Shown here piece after piece: positions 44,876 to 53,915 of a stretch of 64,000 nucleotides of DNA (positions within the stretch are counted from its first letter, which is position 1; every line of letters starts with the position of its first letter). The position numbers were made by a program, and so were the translations under genes. The notes below the pieces were generated by a model. The model did not search any database. It was given only the letters and a program-made list of their open reading frames with translations, and had not been told where the DNA came from. The DNA is taken from contig NZ_BJYS01000016.1 in assembly GCF_007991635.1 (NCBI RefSeq), forward strand, positions 1 to 64,000, read 5' to 3'. The stretch is from Adhaeribacter aerolatus (GTDB taxonomy: Bacteria; Bacteroidota; Bacteroidia; Cytophagales; Hymenobacteraceae).

Positions 44876-46507
44876 CTAATAACCTTCGGCCCAGCCGGCC
44901 CGGCGGTTATCAGCTTCGGCTTCGTACCAGTCAGTTTCGGGGTTTATTAATATCGAATGCGCATCGCCCAGAAAATCTACCTCCGTAATCACATGGCCCT
45001 TGGCCGCAAGTTCTTCTACGGTGGCTTTATCCCAGCGGTCCTTCTCCAGGTAAACTGTATCGGGCATCCAGTGGTGGCTTAAACGGGGTAACTCCAAGGC
45101 TTGGCGTAGCGGTAAATTATACAAGGTAGTATTCAGAATAATCTGTAAAACCGTATTTAAGATGGTGCGCCCACCCGGCGAACCGGTTACCAGAAATGGT
45201 TTACCTTCTTTCAATACCAGCGTGGGAGTCATGGAACTAAGCATCCGCTTACGCGGTGCAATTCCGTTGGGATTGGCCGGGGTAATTCCCTGAAAGTTTG
45301 CTTGCCTGGGATTGATGTTAAAATCGTGCATTTCGCAATTCAGCAGAAATCCCAAATCTTTTACTACCGCTTTGGAGCCAAAGGCTTCTTCCAGCGTAAC
45401 AGTAGTAGAAACCATATTGCCATCCTTGTCAACCACCGAAAAATGCGTGGTTTCCATATTTTCGTTGTGTACCAGCACTTTGTCGGATAATCTTTCGCTG
45501 GGAGTAGCGCGCTCCAAATCAATTTTGGCGGCAATGTTTTTTGCGTAAGCTTCGGATAATAATTTATCTATGGGTACCTCTACAAAATCTGTATCACCTA
45601 AATAGGTGGTACGGTCTAAGAAGGTGTAACGCATGGTTTGGATGAGCAGGTGCAGGTTCTGCGGCGCTAACGGAATTTGGGTATCGAGTTTAAAGTTTTT
45701 CAGCACATTTAGCATTTGCTGCACCGCAATACCACCGGAGGAGGGCAAAGGCATACCAATAATTTCATAACCCGCAAAAGTCCCTTTTACGGGTTTCCTG
45801 ATTTTTGCTTCGTAGGTTTTTAAATCGGCCAGACTGATAATACCGCCATTCGCCTGCATATCGGCTACCAATTTTTCGGCTAGTTTGCCTTCGTAAAATG
45901 CTTTGGCGCCGCCTTGGGCTATTTCCCGGAGGGTTTGGGCTAAATCAGGCTGCACGAATAAATCTTTTCTGGTATATGGCCTACCATCGGGTTTAAAAAA
46001 GATCCGGACAGATTCGGGAAAACGCGCTAAATCCTTCTGATTTTTAACAAGGCTGGCTGCATCGTATTTATTCAGGTAAATTCCGTTTTGCGCCAGGTTA
46101 ATAGCAGGTTGCAACAAAGTAGCCCAGGGTAAAGAGCCATATTTTTGCCAGGCCATTTCCAGCCCTTTTACCGTGCCTGGTACTGCCGCTACCAAATAAC
46201 CAAAGTTACTCTTTATATAATCTACGGAGCCGTCGGTATTCAAAAACATTTCGGGAGTTGCCAAAGCGGGCGCCATCTCCCGAAAATCTATCGCGACTTC
46301 TTCGCCGGAAATTAAACGAATAAGCATAAACCCGCCCCCGCCTATATTACCGGCAAAAGGGTGCGTAACGGCCAGGACAAACGCGGTTGCTATCGCTGCA
46401 TCCACGGCATTCCCTCCCTTTCTAAGCACCTCCACTCCTGCTTGGGAGGCGTATTTGTCAATCGAAACAACCGCTCCTTGGTGGGCTTTAACCGATAGTT
46501 GCTGCAC
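44876..46507 (-). CDS. ggt: Gamma-glutamyltransferase without signal peptide
   Basis: A 543-residue gamma-glutamyltransferase that hydrolyses or transfers gamma-glutamyl groups. DFREMAP at 74-80 holds the glutamyl-binding Arg. The autocatalytic site is ETTHFSVV at 352-359, where Thr353 or Thr354 becomes the nucleophile of the small subunit. PLPSSGG near 254-260 and GSPGGRTI near 450 complete it. The start is GTG at 46507 with an in-frame stop 15 bases upstream, so there is no signal peptide, unlike most GGTs. Confidence 0.9.
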   Translation of the reverse strand: MQQLSVKAHQGAVVSIDKYASQAGVEVLRKGGNAVDAAIATAFVLAVTHPFAGNIGGGGFMLIRLISGEEVAIDFREMAPALATPEMFLNTDGSVDYIKSNFGYLVAAVPGTVKGLEMAWQKYGSLPWATLLQPAINLAQNGIYLNKYDAASLVKNQKDLARFPESVRIFFKPDGRPYTRKDLFVQPDLAQTLREIAQGGAKAFYEGKLAEKLVADMQANGGIISLADLKTYEAKIRKPVKGTFAGYEIIGMPLPSSGGIAVQQMLNVLKNFKLDTQIPLAPQNLHLLIQTMRYTFLDRTTYLGDTDFVEVPIDKLLSEAYAKNIAAKIDLERATPSERLSDKVLVHNENMETTHFSVVDKDGNMVSTTVTLEEAFGSKAVVKDLGFLLNCEMHDFNINPRQANFQGITPANPNGIAPRKRMLSSMTPTLVLKEGKPFLVTGSPGGRTILNTVLQIILNTTLYNLPLRQALELPRLSHHWMPDTVYLEKDRWDKATVEELAAKGHVITEVDFLGDAHSILINPETDWYEAEADNRRAGWAEGY

Positions 46508-46653
46508 TATTATATTTTATCAAACCTTTAACCTGAAGGCTCACCAGAGAATATACATTTAAAAAGAATATTAGAATAAAGCGAAAATCTATGAGCCCTT
46601 CCAATAACTAATAATTTATAACTTATAACTTTCAACTAATTACTTACCAGCCT

Positions 46654-47625
46654 TTAACAACACCCGCCACCATCATAAAAATAAGTTGATTCGGAAATAA
46701 AAATATCGTTACGGCCCAAGGCAGCTAAAGCTTTCGCGGTTTTGTCGCAAACGGCTAATGGCTGATTCTGCAGCAAGGTGTGGCCTTTACCATCATCAAA
46801 AAGCACCTCGTTGCCGAAGTAAATAGCTGTTTTGCCGGTAAATACACAAGGACCATCGGCCGGCATCGGGTCTTTGATGGCACAAACTTCTACACTTTGT
46901 ATAAATATCAACTCATTGGTGTCGTATTGACCGGGAGCCAGAACCCGGTACGGCCGCCTGGCCCGGATTTCTACCGTTCCAAACCCTACCTCCGTAATCA
47001 TTTGAATATAGGTTTGCAACGGCATGGCACCGCTCAGGCAGAGCGCCCGCAGCTTTTCATCGTTCTTCAGGTTCTCCGGCATTTCGGTTTCGCAGATAGG
47101 GTCCGACAACACCAAACGGCCGTGTGGTTTTAACACGCGGTACATTTCGCCTAATGCTTTTTTCAGGTCTTCGGCTTTAAAAATATTAAACAGGCAGTTC
47201 TGGGCCGCCACATCAATCACTTCATCTGCTACGGGCAGGTTCAGCGCGTCGCCTTTGCGCAGTTCTACAAAATCCGCTTTAAACCAAGGGTTTTCGGCTT
47301 CGGCTTGTATAAAATTATTCCGGTTGGCAGCCAGCATTTCGTCTACCACATCTACCCCAATAATGGCCTGGGGCTTGCGGCTAAAGTAAGCAAACTGTAA
47401 AAGCTCCATGCCTCCGCCTACACCTACATATAATATATTAGGGCTATTTATTAAATCGCGCGGATGTACGGTACTACCGCAGCCGTAATTCATTTCCTGC
47501 ATGATACGGGGAATCCTTAAACCCGGCAATTGCCAAACGGGCGTGGTGGTACAGCATAAACCTACATCGGGCGTAAGCGCCGCTTTTTTATATACATCTT
47601 TGGTAATTTCTAAATAAGAATCCAT
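46654..47625 (-). CDS. arsM: Arsenosugar-type arsenite methyltransferase
   Basis: A 323-residue SAM methyltransferase. The N-terminal cysteines GLCCTTTP (near 22-29), the GCGSTVHP block and the C-terminal GGGCC tail are the features I associate with the arsenosugar-biosynthesis ArsM group; they would bind arsenite. The SAM loop reads VGVGGGMELLQF near 67-78. It methylates As(III). DUF547 lies 76 bases upstream on the same strand, as is common in these clusters, but the radical-SAM ArsS is not in the window. Confidence 0.8.
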   Translation of the reverse strand: MDSYLEITKDVYKKAALTPDVGLCCTTTPVWQLPGLRIPRIMQEMNYGCGSTVHPRDLINSPNILYVGVGGGMELLQFAYFSRKPQAIIGVDVVDEMLAANRNNFIQAEAENPWFKADFVELRKGDALNLPVADEVIDVAAQNCLFNIFKAEDLKKALGEMYRVLKPHGRLVLSDPICETEMPENLKNDEKLRALCLSGAMPLQTYIQMITEVGFGTVEIRARRPYRVLAPGQYDTNELIFIQSVEVCAIKDPMPADGPCVFTGKTAIYFGNEVLFDDGKGHTLLQNQPLAVCDKTAKALAALGRNDIFISESTYFYDGGGCC

Positions 47626-47701
47626 TAGGGTGGTTAGCGTTTATATAATTATTTGTTTTTAGAAGAGCCTGAAAATTATTTGGCAGAAATACCTATATAA
47701 T

Positions 47702-48439
47702 TTATTCGTTCAGGTTCCAGTTGTAATCGAGGTAAGTTATGCTGGCATTTGGCCGCAATTTAAAGCTGGCATATTTATTAATAAAATCTACGAGGTTGCC
47801 TTGTTTGGTAAAATCATCTTTAAACCAACTAAAAATAGAAGACAATTGCGCTTTGGCCGGCGTTATTTTATTCCGGGATGGATCATTGATAAAATCTTTG
47901 GCCTGCGCCTCCAGTTGCTGCTCCACCCGGGCAACCACAAAGGCTTCGTTTAATAATTTAGGGCAGGAAACCGAAGCACACACAATGGCAAAATGAATCC
48001 GGGGCTCGTTAAAATTTTTCCGCAGAATATCGTGCTCAATATTATTCAGGTCGTAGGTATTCCGGCCTATCCGGATAAACTTAATATCCCAGGGGGTATT
48101 TACAAAGGGTATTTTAATAATACTGCCAATATCTTTAATGCTTTTAAGTGGGTAATGGCGGATAATTAACTGTATAGTAAAGGCATTATAGGCATTTATC
48201 CAGTAAGCCAATTGGTCGTTCTTACTCCAGTTTTTCTGGGGCGGATTAGCGCTTAACTGCTTTAGGTAAACATTTAGTTGAGTACTGTCTTTGATAAAAC
48301 CTTTATAGTTTACGTTGCCGGCGGTATTAACATGTTGTTTTAGCAGCCGGGTAAAAGCTTCGTGCGAAACAGGTGTTTGAGCAGCTAATTTGGTTTGTAC
48401 GGCAACATATATTAAAAGAAGGAGCACTATTTTTTTCAT
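47702..48439 (-). CDS. DUF547 secreted protein
   Basis: A 245-residue protein with a signal peptide (residues 1-20, ending LAA). The DUF547 domain covers about 60-200, with the conserved YWINAYNAFTIQLIIRHYPLKSIKDIG and HFAIVCASVSCPKLLNEAF; the Cys and His residues resemble a papain-like arrangement. Function is unknown. DUF547 genes are often found beside arsM/arsS in arsenosugar clusters, and here it is directly upstream of arsM on the same strand. Confidence 0.85.
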   Translation of the reverse strand: MKKIVLLLLIYVAVQTKLAAQTPVSHEAFTRLLKQHVNTAGNVNYKGFIKDSTQLNVYLKQLSANPPQKNWSKNDQLAYWINAYNAFTIQLIIRHYPLKSIKDIGSIIKIPFVNTPWDIKFIRIGRNTYDLNNIEHDILRKNFNEPRIHFAIVCASVSCPKLLNEAFVVARVEQQLEAQAKDFINDPSRNKITPAKAQLSSIFSWFKDDFTKQGNLVDFINKYASFKLRPNASITYLDYNWNLNE

Positions 48440-48849
48440 TCAGAATGGATTTGAATATTCTTTAATCTATTTAGGTTTAGGGGATTAAACCAGGTTCTCC
48501 ATTTGCCAGGCTTCTGGCTAGCTGCGCATTATTGTCTGGTTCAAGGTTTATCTTTTTTCTGCTATTATTCCTTCTTAACTGTTAGTTGCAGGTAATGTTT
48601 TATTTAAGTGAATGATGCTTCCTATTTTTAATAGCTGCAAATTGCTTTCTCATAAAATAATCTTTTTAACTCCAACTGTTAAATCACAACCAAACTAATC
48701 CGAATATAGTAAATTTACCATTACTTAAATCTACTGCGGAATTTCTGATAAAAAGGCTACTTATTTACATTTTTCATTTTAACTTTGAACAGAAATAAAA
48801 AATGAGCCAGCCTCTTTAGCTGCAAAAATTTATTCGTCAACTGAAAAAC
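48440..48849. other. Intergenic region between divergent genes
   Basis: AT-rich, with a TAACTTTG promoter element for pdhB at 48780-48787. No repeat, RNA gene or coding frame is supported. Confidence 0.4.
48780..48787 (+). promoter_or_regulatory. -7 element for pdhB (TAACTTTG)
   Basis: TAACTTTG matches TAnnTTTG and lies 62 bases before the ATG at 48850. Confidence 0.5.
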
Positions 48850-49830
48850 ATGCGAACAATACAATTTAGAGAAGCCCTGCGCGAAGCCATGTCGGAAGAG
48901 ATGCGTCGGGATGAGCGGGTATTCCTGATGGGAGAAGAAGTGGCAGAATACAATGGTGCCTACAAAGTAAGCCAGGGTATGCTGGATGAATTTGGCGCGG
49001 AACGGGTAATCGATACGCCAATCGCCGAATTAGGCTTTGCCGGTATTGGTGTGGGTGCGGCCATGAACGGCTTACGCCCTATCATCGAATTCATGACCTT
49101 TAACTTCTCGCTGGTAGCTATTGACCAGGTAATTAACTCCGCGGCCAAAATAATGTCCATGTCCGGTGGCCAGTACTCGGCGCCCATGGTATTCCGGGGC
49201 CCTACCGGTAGCGCCGGTATGTTATCGTCGCAGCACTCTCAAAACTTTGAAAACTGGTATGCCAACTGTCCTGGTTTAAAAGTAGTGGTTCCGAGTAATC
49301 CGTACGATGCCAAAGGCTTGCTTAAGTCTTGTATCCGCGACGAAGATCCGGTTATCTTTATGGAATCGGAGCAAATGTACGGCGACAAAGGCGAAGTGCC
49401 GGAAGAAGAATATTTAATTCCGATTGGGCTTGCCGATGTAAAACGACCTGGTAAAGACGTGACCATTGTTTCATTCGGGAAAATCATGAAAGTGGCGCTG
49501 GCGGCCGCCGAACAACTCGAAAAAGAAAATATTTCGTGTGAAGTAATCGACTTACGTACCGTTCGTCCGATAGATTACAAAACTGTACTGGAATCGGTTA
49601 AGAAAACCAACCGCCTGGTGGTGGTAGAAGAAGCCTGGCCTTTAGCCTCCATTTCTTCCGAAATAGCCTTTAACGTACAGCATAACGCCTTCGATTACCT
49701 GGATGCCCCGGTGAAACGCGTTACCTGCCGCGATGTGCCATTGCCTTATGCCCCAACTTTAATCGAGGCCTCGTTGCCCAACGTAGAAAGAACGGTAAAA
49801 GCCGTAAAATCGGTTTTATATAAAAAATAA
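48850..49830 (+). CDS. pdhB: Pyruvate dehydrogenase E1 component, beta subunit
   Basis: A 326-residue E1-beta subunit of a 2-oxoacid dehydrogenase complex, most likely pyruvate dehydrogenase. [13 protein letters not shown] and [20 protein letters not shown] at the start, [25 protein letters not shown] and PIAELGFAG are family signatures that line the thiamine diphosphate site. The C-terminal transketolase domain ends ALIEASLP-like. The alpha subunit is not adjacent, which is usual in Bacteroidota. A 15-bp terminator follows. Confidence 0.93.
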   Translation: MRTIQFREALREAMSEEMRRDERVFLMGEEVAEYNGAYKVSQGMLDEFGAERVIDTPIAELGFAGIGVGAAMNGLRPIIEFMTFNFSLVAIDQVINSAAKIMSMSGGQYSAPMVFRGPTGSAGMLSSQHSQNFENWYANCPGLKVVVPSNPYDAKGLLKSCIRDEDPVIFMESEQMYGDKGEVPEEEYLIPIGLADVKRPGKDVTIVSFGKIMKVALAAAEQLEKENISCEVIDLRTVRPIDYKTVLESVKKTNRLVVVEEAWPLASISSEIAFNVQHNAFDYLDAPVKRVTCRDVPLPYAPTLIEASLPNVERTVKAVKSVLYKK

Positions 49831-49857
49831 ACTTTTATTTCTTTCAGAACACTTCTA

Positions 49858-49896
49858 AAAAGAAAGGCTGCCTAATCATTGGGCAGCCTTTCTTTT
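49858..49896 (+). terminator. Rho-independent terminator of pdhB
   Basis: AAAAGAAAGGCTGCC (49858-49872) pairs perfectly with 49882-49896 around a nine-base loop, forming a 15-bp stem ending in T-rich sequence. It lies 27 bases after the stop and separates pdhB from the polysaccharide locus. Confidence 0.88.
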
Positions 49897-49930
49897 AAGG
49901 AATAATTTTAGGGCAACTGGAACTGGTTCT

Positions 49931-51313
49931 TTAATAAGCATTTTTATCACCTTTAACCGTTTTAAATAAGGTGAGGAATATTATTTTTATATCCAGCCAA
50001 AAGGTCCAGTGCTCTACGTAGAAAATATCCATTTTAATGCGGCCTTTCATCTGGTGCGGCTCCGAGGTTTCGCCCCGGTATCCCATAACCTGTGCCAAAC
50101 CAGTTACGCCCGGTTTAATTAAGTGCCGCGACATGTACCGGTCTATCAGGCTGCGGTAATCTTCGTTTAATTTTATGGGGTGCGGCCGGGGCCCTACCAC
50201 CGACATATCACCAACCAATACATTAAAGAATTGCGGCAATTCATCAATACTGCTCTTTCTTAGAAAACGGCCCAACCGAGTTATCCGATCATCATTTTTA
50301 GTAGCCTGTTTCACTTCTGCATCTTCGTTAAGCCGCATACTCCTAAACTTTAAACAATCAAAAGGCTGATTTCCCTGGCCGTTACGCTTTTGAATAAAAA
50401 ACACCGGACCCGGTGAATCTAATTTTATTAATATAGCAACCAGCGGCACTAACCAGGAGAGCAGGAAAATAATGATGGCAGAAGAAAAGACAATGTCGAA
50501 TACCCTTTTTATAAACTGATTTAGTAAATCGTCCAGCGGAATAGGACGCAAAATCATGATAGGTAGTAAATCGTAAAAATCGATGCGCATCTGGCGGGCC
50601 TGAATCAGATTGGATTCCGGTAAAAATTTAAGTCTAATTAGATTTTCTTCCGAGAAATCTATTAATCTGGTTACCTGATGGGCACTCAACTCATAAGGGG
50701 AGCAATATATTTCGTGAACCTCCTCTTTCAGCACATACCTTTCTATATCATCAACTCTACCCAGTACCTTATGGCCATTCTTCGGATTATCATCAAAGAA
50801 CCCTAAAAAGCGGTAGCCATTATCCGGATACATTTCAAAAAATTTTTTCAACTGGATGGGCCCTTTGCCATAACCCGCAATTACTACCTTTTTGTAATTG
50901 CCACCTTTAGAGCGATAATATTTTAACAAGTAAGTTAAACCTACCCGCCAGCTGGCACTCAGAAAAGTAAGAAAGATGTAAGAATAAGTAAGAAAACTAC
51001 GGGAATAAAAGCCGTTTTTCGTAATGTTTAAGGTAGCTTCTACTACCAGAATAAATAATACCACCTGTTTTATCAGGTTGTTAATAATATGAGTAATACG
51101 GGTTACCCGCTTTATATTATAAGAATTTAATATAGAGGCAGAAGTAATCCAGGCAAAGTTAAAGTATAAAAGTAAAGTGAGGCTACCAGAATCGAGAAAG
51201 CCTTGAAAACTACCATACTTAAGGAGGTAACTAGCTGAAGCGGCCGTATTTAATAAAAGTAAATCACCAATGGTATTAATAACTTTTATATATTTCTCGT
51301 TCTGCCCAGGCAT
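49931..51313 (-). CDS. Polyprenyl-phosphate sugar phosphotransferase (WcaJ-like)
   Basis: A 460-residue initiating glycosyltransferase that puts the first sugar phosphate on undecaprenyl phosphate. The N-terminal half has four to five membrane helices and a Rossmann-like cytosolic region (VVIAGYGKGPIQL). The catalytic sugar-transferase domain begins at KRVFDIVFSS, continues with SPGPVFFIQKRNG and FKFRSM-like LKFRSM, and has RKSSIDELPQ and VGPRPHP. It would start assembly of the repeat unit made by the neighbouring genes. Confidence 0.92.
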   Translation of the reverse strand: MPGQNEKYIKVINTIGDLLLLNTAASASYLLKYGSFQGFLDSGSLTLLLYFNFAWITSASILNSYNIKRVTRITHIINNLIKQVVLFILVVEATLNITKNGFYSRSFLTYSYIFLTFLSASWRVGLTYLLKYYRSKGGNYKKVVIAGYGKGPIQLKKFFEMYPDNGYRFLGFFDDNPKNGHKVLGRVDDIERYVLKEEVHEIYCSPYELSAHQVTRLIDFSEENLIRLKFLPESNLIQARQMRIDFYDLLPIMILRPIPLDDLLNQFIKRVFDIVFSSAIIIFLLSWLVPLVAILIKLDSPGPVFFIQKRNGQGNQPFDCLKFRSMRLNEDAEVKQATKNDDRITRLGRFLRKSSIDELPQFFNVLVGDMSVVGPRPHPIKLNEDYRSLIDRYMSRHLIKPGVTGLAQVMGYRGETSEPHQMKGRIKMDIFYVEHWTFWLDIKIIFLTLFKTVKGDKNAY

Positions 51314-51373
51314 TAAAGTTTCTAGCTAATTCCGCAACAAATTTAACAAATAATAACCGCCGGTAAATACTAG

Positions 51374-52528
51374 TTATAAATTAAAAGCTGCCGTTAAGGG
51401 CTGGTTGTGCTTATCCCGGAATTTATCTGATACAAAAAGGCGGATAGCCTTTATAAAGTTAGTTTCATCGAACCGAAGCGCATTCTTCCGAATAAATTCC
51501 GGATCAAATTGCGCATATATTTTCTCCATGGTTTCAATGGCATCCATTAAGCTCTCAGAATTCTGCTCTTCAAAAAACATGGCAGTGCTTCTTTTAGGAT
51601 TTCCTTCATAAGGAATCATGGTATTAAGTACCCCTCCTTGTCCGAAAGCTATTACCGGCCTTCCGGAAGCATTGGCTTCCAGTGGCGTAATACCAAAATC
51701 TTCGTATTGCGGAAATACCAGTGCTTTGCACCCTGCGTATAATTCTCTCAGCTCTGTTACCGATAATCCGTTTTTAAAAATAATATTGTCTTTGGCGGCA
51801 GCTTTCAGTTCGGCCTCTTTCGTGCCTTTACCCACAATAATTAACTTATAACCTAAATGGTTAAAAGCCTCAATTGCTAAATCTACCCGCTTGTAGTACT
51901 CCAAACGGGTAACCATCAGGTAATAATCCTGCACGTTCTCGACCACCTGAAAATTATCAGCAACCACTGGCGGGAAAATAACCGGAATATGATTTTTGTA
52001 ATCGTATTTTTCTTTAATTTTTTGGCTTGTTTCAGCGGTGTTGGCGATAAAATAATCCGTCCGCTGAGCAGCCTGATAGTCAATTAATTTCAGGCATTTA
52101 ATCATAGCCTTTAAAACCATTTTTTTAAGGCCGTGTGTGTGTAAATATTCTGAATAAGACTCTGGAAACCAGGCTAACCGGAAAGGTTGATGACAATAAT
52201 TAATTACAATAGCCTTGGGCGAAACCTTTACATATTTTGCACAATAAGTAGATGAAACAAGAACCACTTCATATTCAGTAACATCCAGTTGCTTCATAGC
52301 CATAACACCCAATGGGAAAAATAGCTTTTTCATCTGATGCTCATCTTTCACTAAGCGCTGGTACCAGGATGTATGAACAACACACCCTTTAAAATCAGGA
52401 TAAGTATCTTCGGGACTATAGCACAAGGTAAAAATGGGCGCTTCCGGAAAAGCATAGTGAAAACAACGGGCCACCTGCTCTGCTCCTCCCCGCCGCATTA
52501 AATCATCGTGCACAATGGCTAGTTTCAT
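51374..52528 (-). CDS. Glycosyltransferase family 4
   Basis: A 384-residue GT-B glycosyltransferase. MKLAIVHDDLMRRGGAEQVA gives the N-terminal glycine-rich acceptor-side loop, and CHQPFRLAW is typical of WbaZ-like mannosyl or rhamnosyl transferases. YYKRVDLAIEAF lies in the donor domain, and EDFGITPLEANASG is the EX7E catalytic-donor motif. It transfers an unidentified sugar from an NDP donor to the lipid-linked intermediate. It lies 60 bases upstream of the sugar phosphotransferase. Confidence 0.9.
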   Translation of the reverse strand: MKLAIVHDDLMRRGGAEQVARCFHYAFPEAPIFTLCYSPEDTYPDFKGCVVHTSWYQRLVKDEHQMKKLFFPLGVMAMKQLDVTEYEVVLVSSTYCAKYVKVSPKAIVINYCHQPFRLAWFPESYSEYLHTHGLKKMVLKAMIKCLKLIDYQAAQRTDYFIANTAETSQKIKEKYDYKNHIPVIFPPVVADNFQVVENVQDYYLMVTRLEYYKRVDLAIEAFNHLGYKLIIVGKGTKEAELKAAAKDNIIFKNGLSVTELRELYAGCKALVFPQYEDFGITPLEANASGRPVIAFGQGGVLNTMIPYEGNPKRSTAMFFEEQNSESLMDAIETMEKIYAQFDPEFIRKNALRFDETNFIKAIRLFVSDKFRDKHNQPLTAAFNL

Positions 52529-52636
52529 GCAAAGAATATAAAAAATATAAATAACTCATTTTTCTGGCCCTAGCTTAAATCTAATTACAGATTAAATAGG
52601 CTAATTTGTAGTAAGTCTACTAACCCGAGCAAAAAA

Positions 52637-53905
52637 TTAGATCTTGTTCTGGAGGTTACGTTGGTATTGCAGCGATTCTACATCTTTTGTATCTTCCTCA
52701 TTTCTGTTTTGAACCAGCGGGGCAGCCAATAGAGCGTTGAAAAAAGCGTAAAAAATTACTCCTTTTTGCCGGTTCAATATCGATTCGGTAATGCAGGCAA
52801 ATGTAAATATTAAAAGGAAGTACATGTAAAGTAAATGCGTTCTCTTTATTGCCAATACCAACGGAAAAGTAAGAGTTAGCAAAAGCAGAACTAAACCTAC
52901 TAAACCATGGCGTGTCATTTCTTCTAAAAACTCGTTATGTAAGTTGTAGTTATACAAGTGCCCCCAGAACTTTTTATCCTGGTAGCAAGCTTGTAAAAGA
53001 GGTTTTACATCGCCCGTACCAACTCCTTGCAGCCAGGCTTGATTGGCATCTAAAATATCAAAAGCGCAGGACCACTGAATTAAACGAGGAGTAAAAGGAT
53101 GATGTACGCCTCGCAACAGCAATATTTCAGTAACCTTCTGACGCGTAGCCGGCAGGCTTAATACACCACTGAAACCAATGAAAGCAATAATCAAAATTAA
53201 AATTAAAGCCCGATAATTTTTAGTTTGAATTGTAAATAATAGCATTTGCAGGCCTAATAAAACGAATGAAATAAATAAAGCCATTCGTGCTCCAAGAAAT
53301 ATTAAAACAATATACAGCCCAATTACCAACAGAATAAAACCACTACGCATGATTTTATTTAGTATTTGCCAATTTTTATTTAATAAAAAGGTTAAACTTA
53401 TTATGGAAAATACCAAATAAAGTCCGGAGTAAGCATGGTGCAAATCAATAATATCATCAATCGCTTCGGTGAGTTGGGGTACCTTAGAAAGGTCGCCGAA
53501 AGAAAGTTTTAATTTTATTAACGCTAAAGTTAGTAGTCCAAGGCAACTTAAACCAAAAGAGCCTACCAAGGCTAATAATTGTTTACTTTTTAAGGCAGGC
53601 AAAGACAATATCAGAAAAGGCAATAAAATCAACCCTGCTTTCTTTTCTAATTTTGTTAGGGCATCCTGCACATCGGTGCTATATAAAATTCCCAGAAACT
53701 GAATAAGATATACAGCAGAAAATATCCAGAAAAATTTATTTTTAAATACAGCCTTGATTTTGATGAAGAGGTTTCCGGTAAAAAACCAGAATACCAGCAA
53801 CAAACCAATTGCCATATTATTTAGCGTTACATGCAGCGGTATTGTAATTGCAATGAAAACCAGCAGAATGAAATAAGTTTTTTCCTGATATTTTTTAAGA
53901 AACAT
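52637..53905 (-). CDS. O-antigen ligase/polymerase family protein (first copy)
   Basis: A 422-residue membrane protein with about ten helices and a large periplasmic loop (residues ~270-330, with GVGTGDVKP and HNEFLEEMTRHGLVGL), the signature of the Wzy_C/O-antigen ligase family. It would join lipid-linked glycans to another carrier or polymerise repeat units. A second gene of the same family follows upstream with 10 bases between, so the two likely do different steps. Confidence 0.85.
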   Translation of the reverse strand: MFLKKYQEKTYFILLVFIAITIPLHVTLNNMAIGLLLVFWFFTGNLFIKIKAVFKNKFFWIFSAVYLIQFLGILYSTDVQDALTKLEKKAGLILLPFLILSLPALKSKQLLALVGSFGLSCLGLLTLALIKLKLSFGDLSKVPQLTEAIDDIIDLHHAYSGLYLVFSIISLTFLLNKNWQILNKIMRSGFILLVIGLYIVLIFLGARMALFISFVLLGLQMLLFTIQTKNYRALILILIIAFIGFSGVLSLPATRQKVTEILLLRGVHHPFTPRLIQWSCAFDILDANQAWLQGVGTGDVKPLLQACYQDKKFWGHLYNYNLHNEFLEEMTRHGLVGLVLLLLTLTFPLVLAIKRTHLLYMYFLLIFTFACITESILNRQKGVIFYAFFNALLAAPLVQNRNEEDTKDVESLQYQRNLQNKI

Positions 53906-53915
53906 AGCGGTTAAA

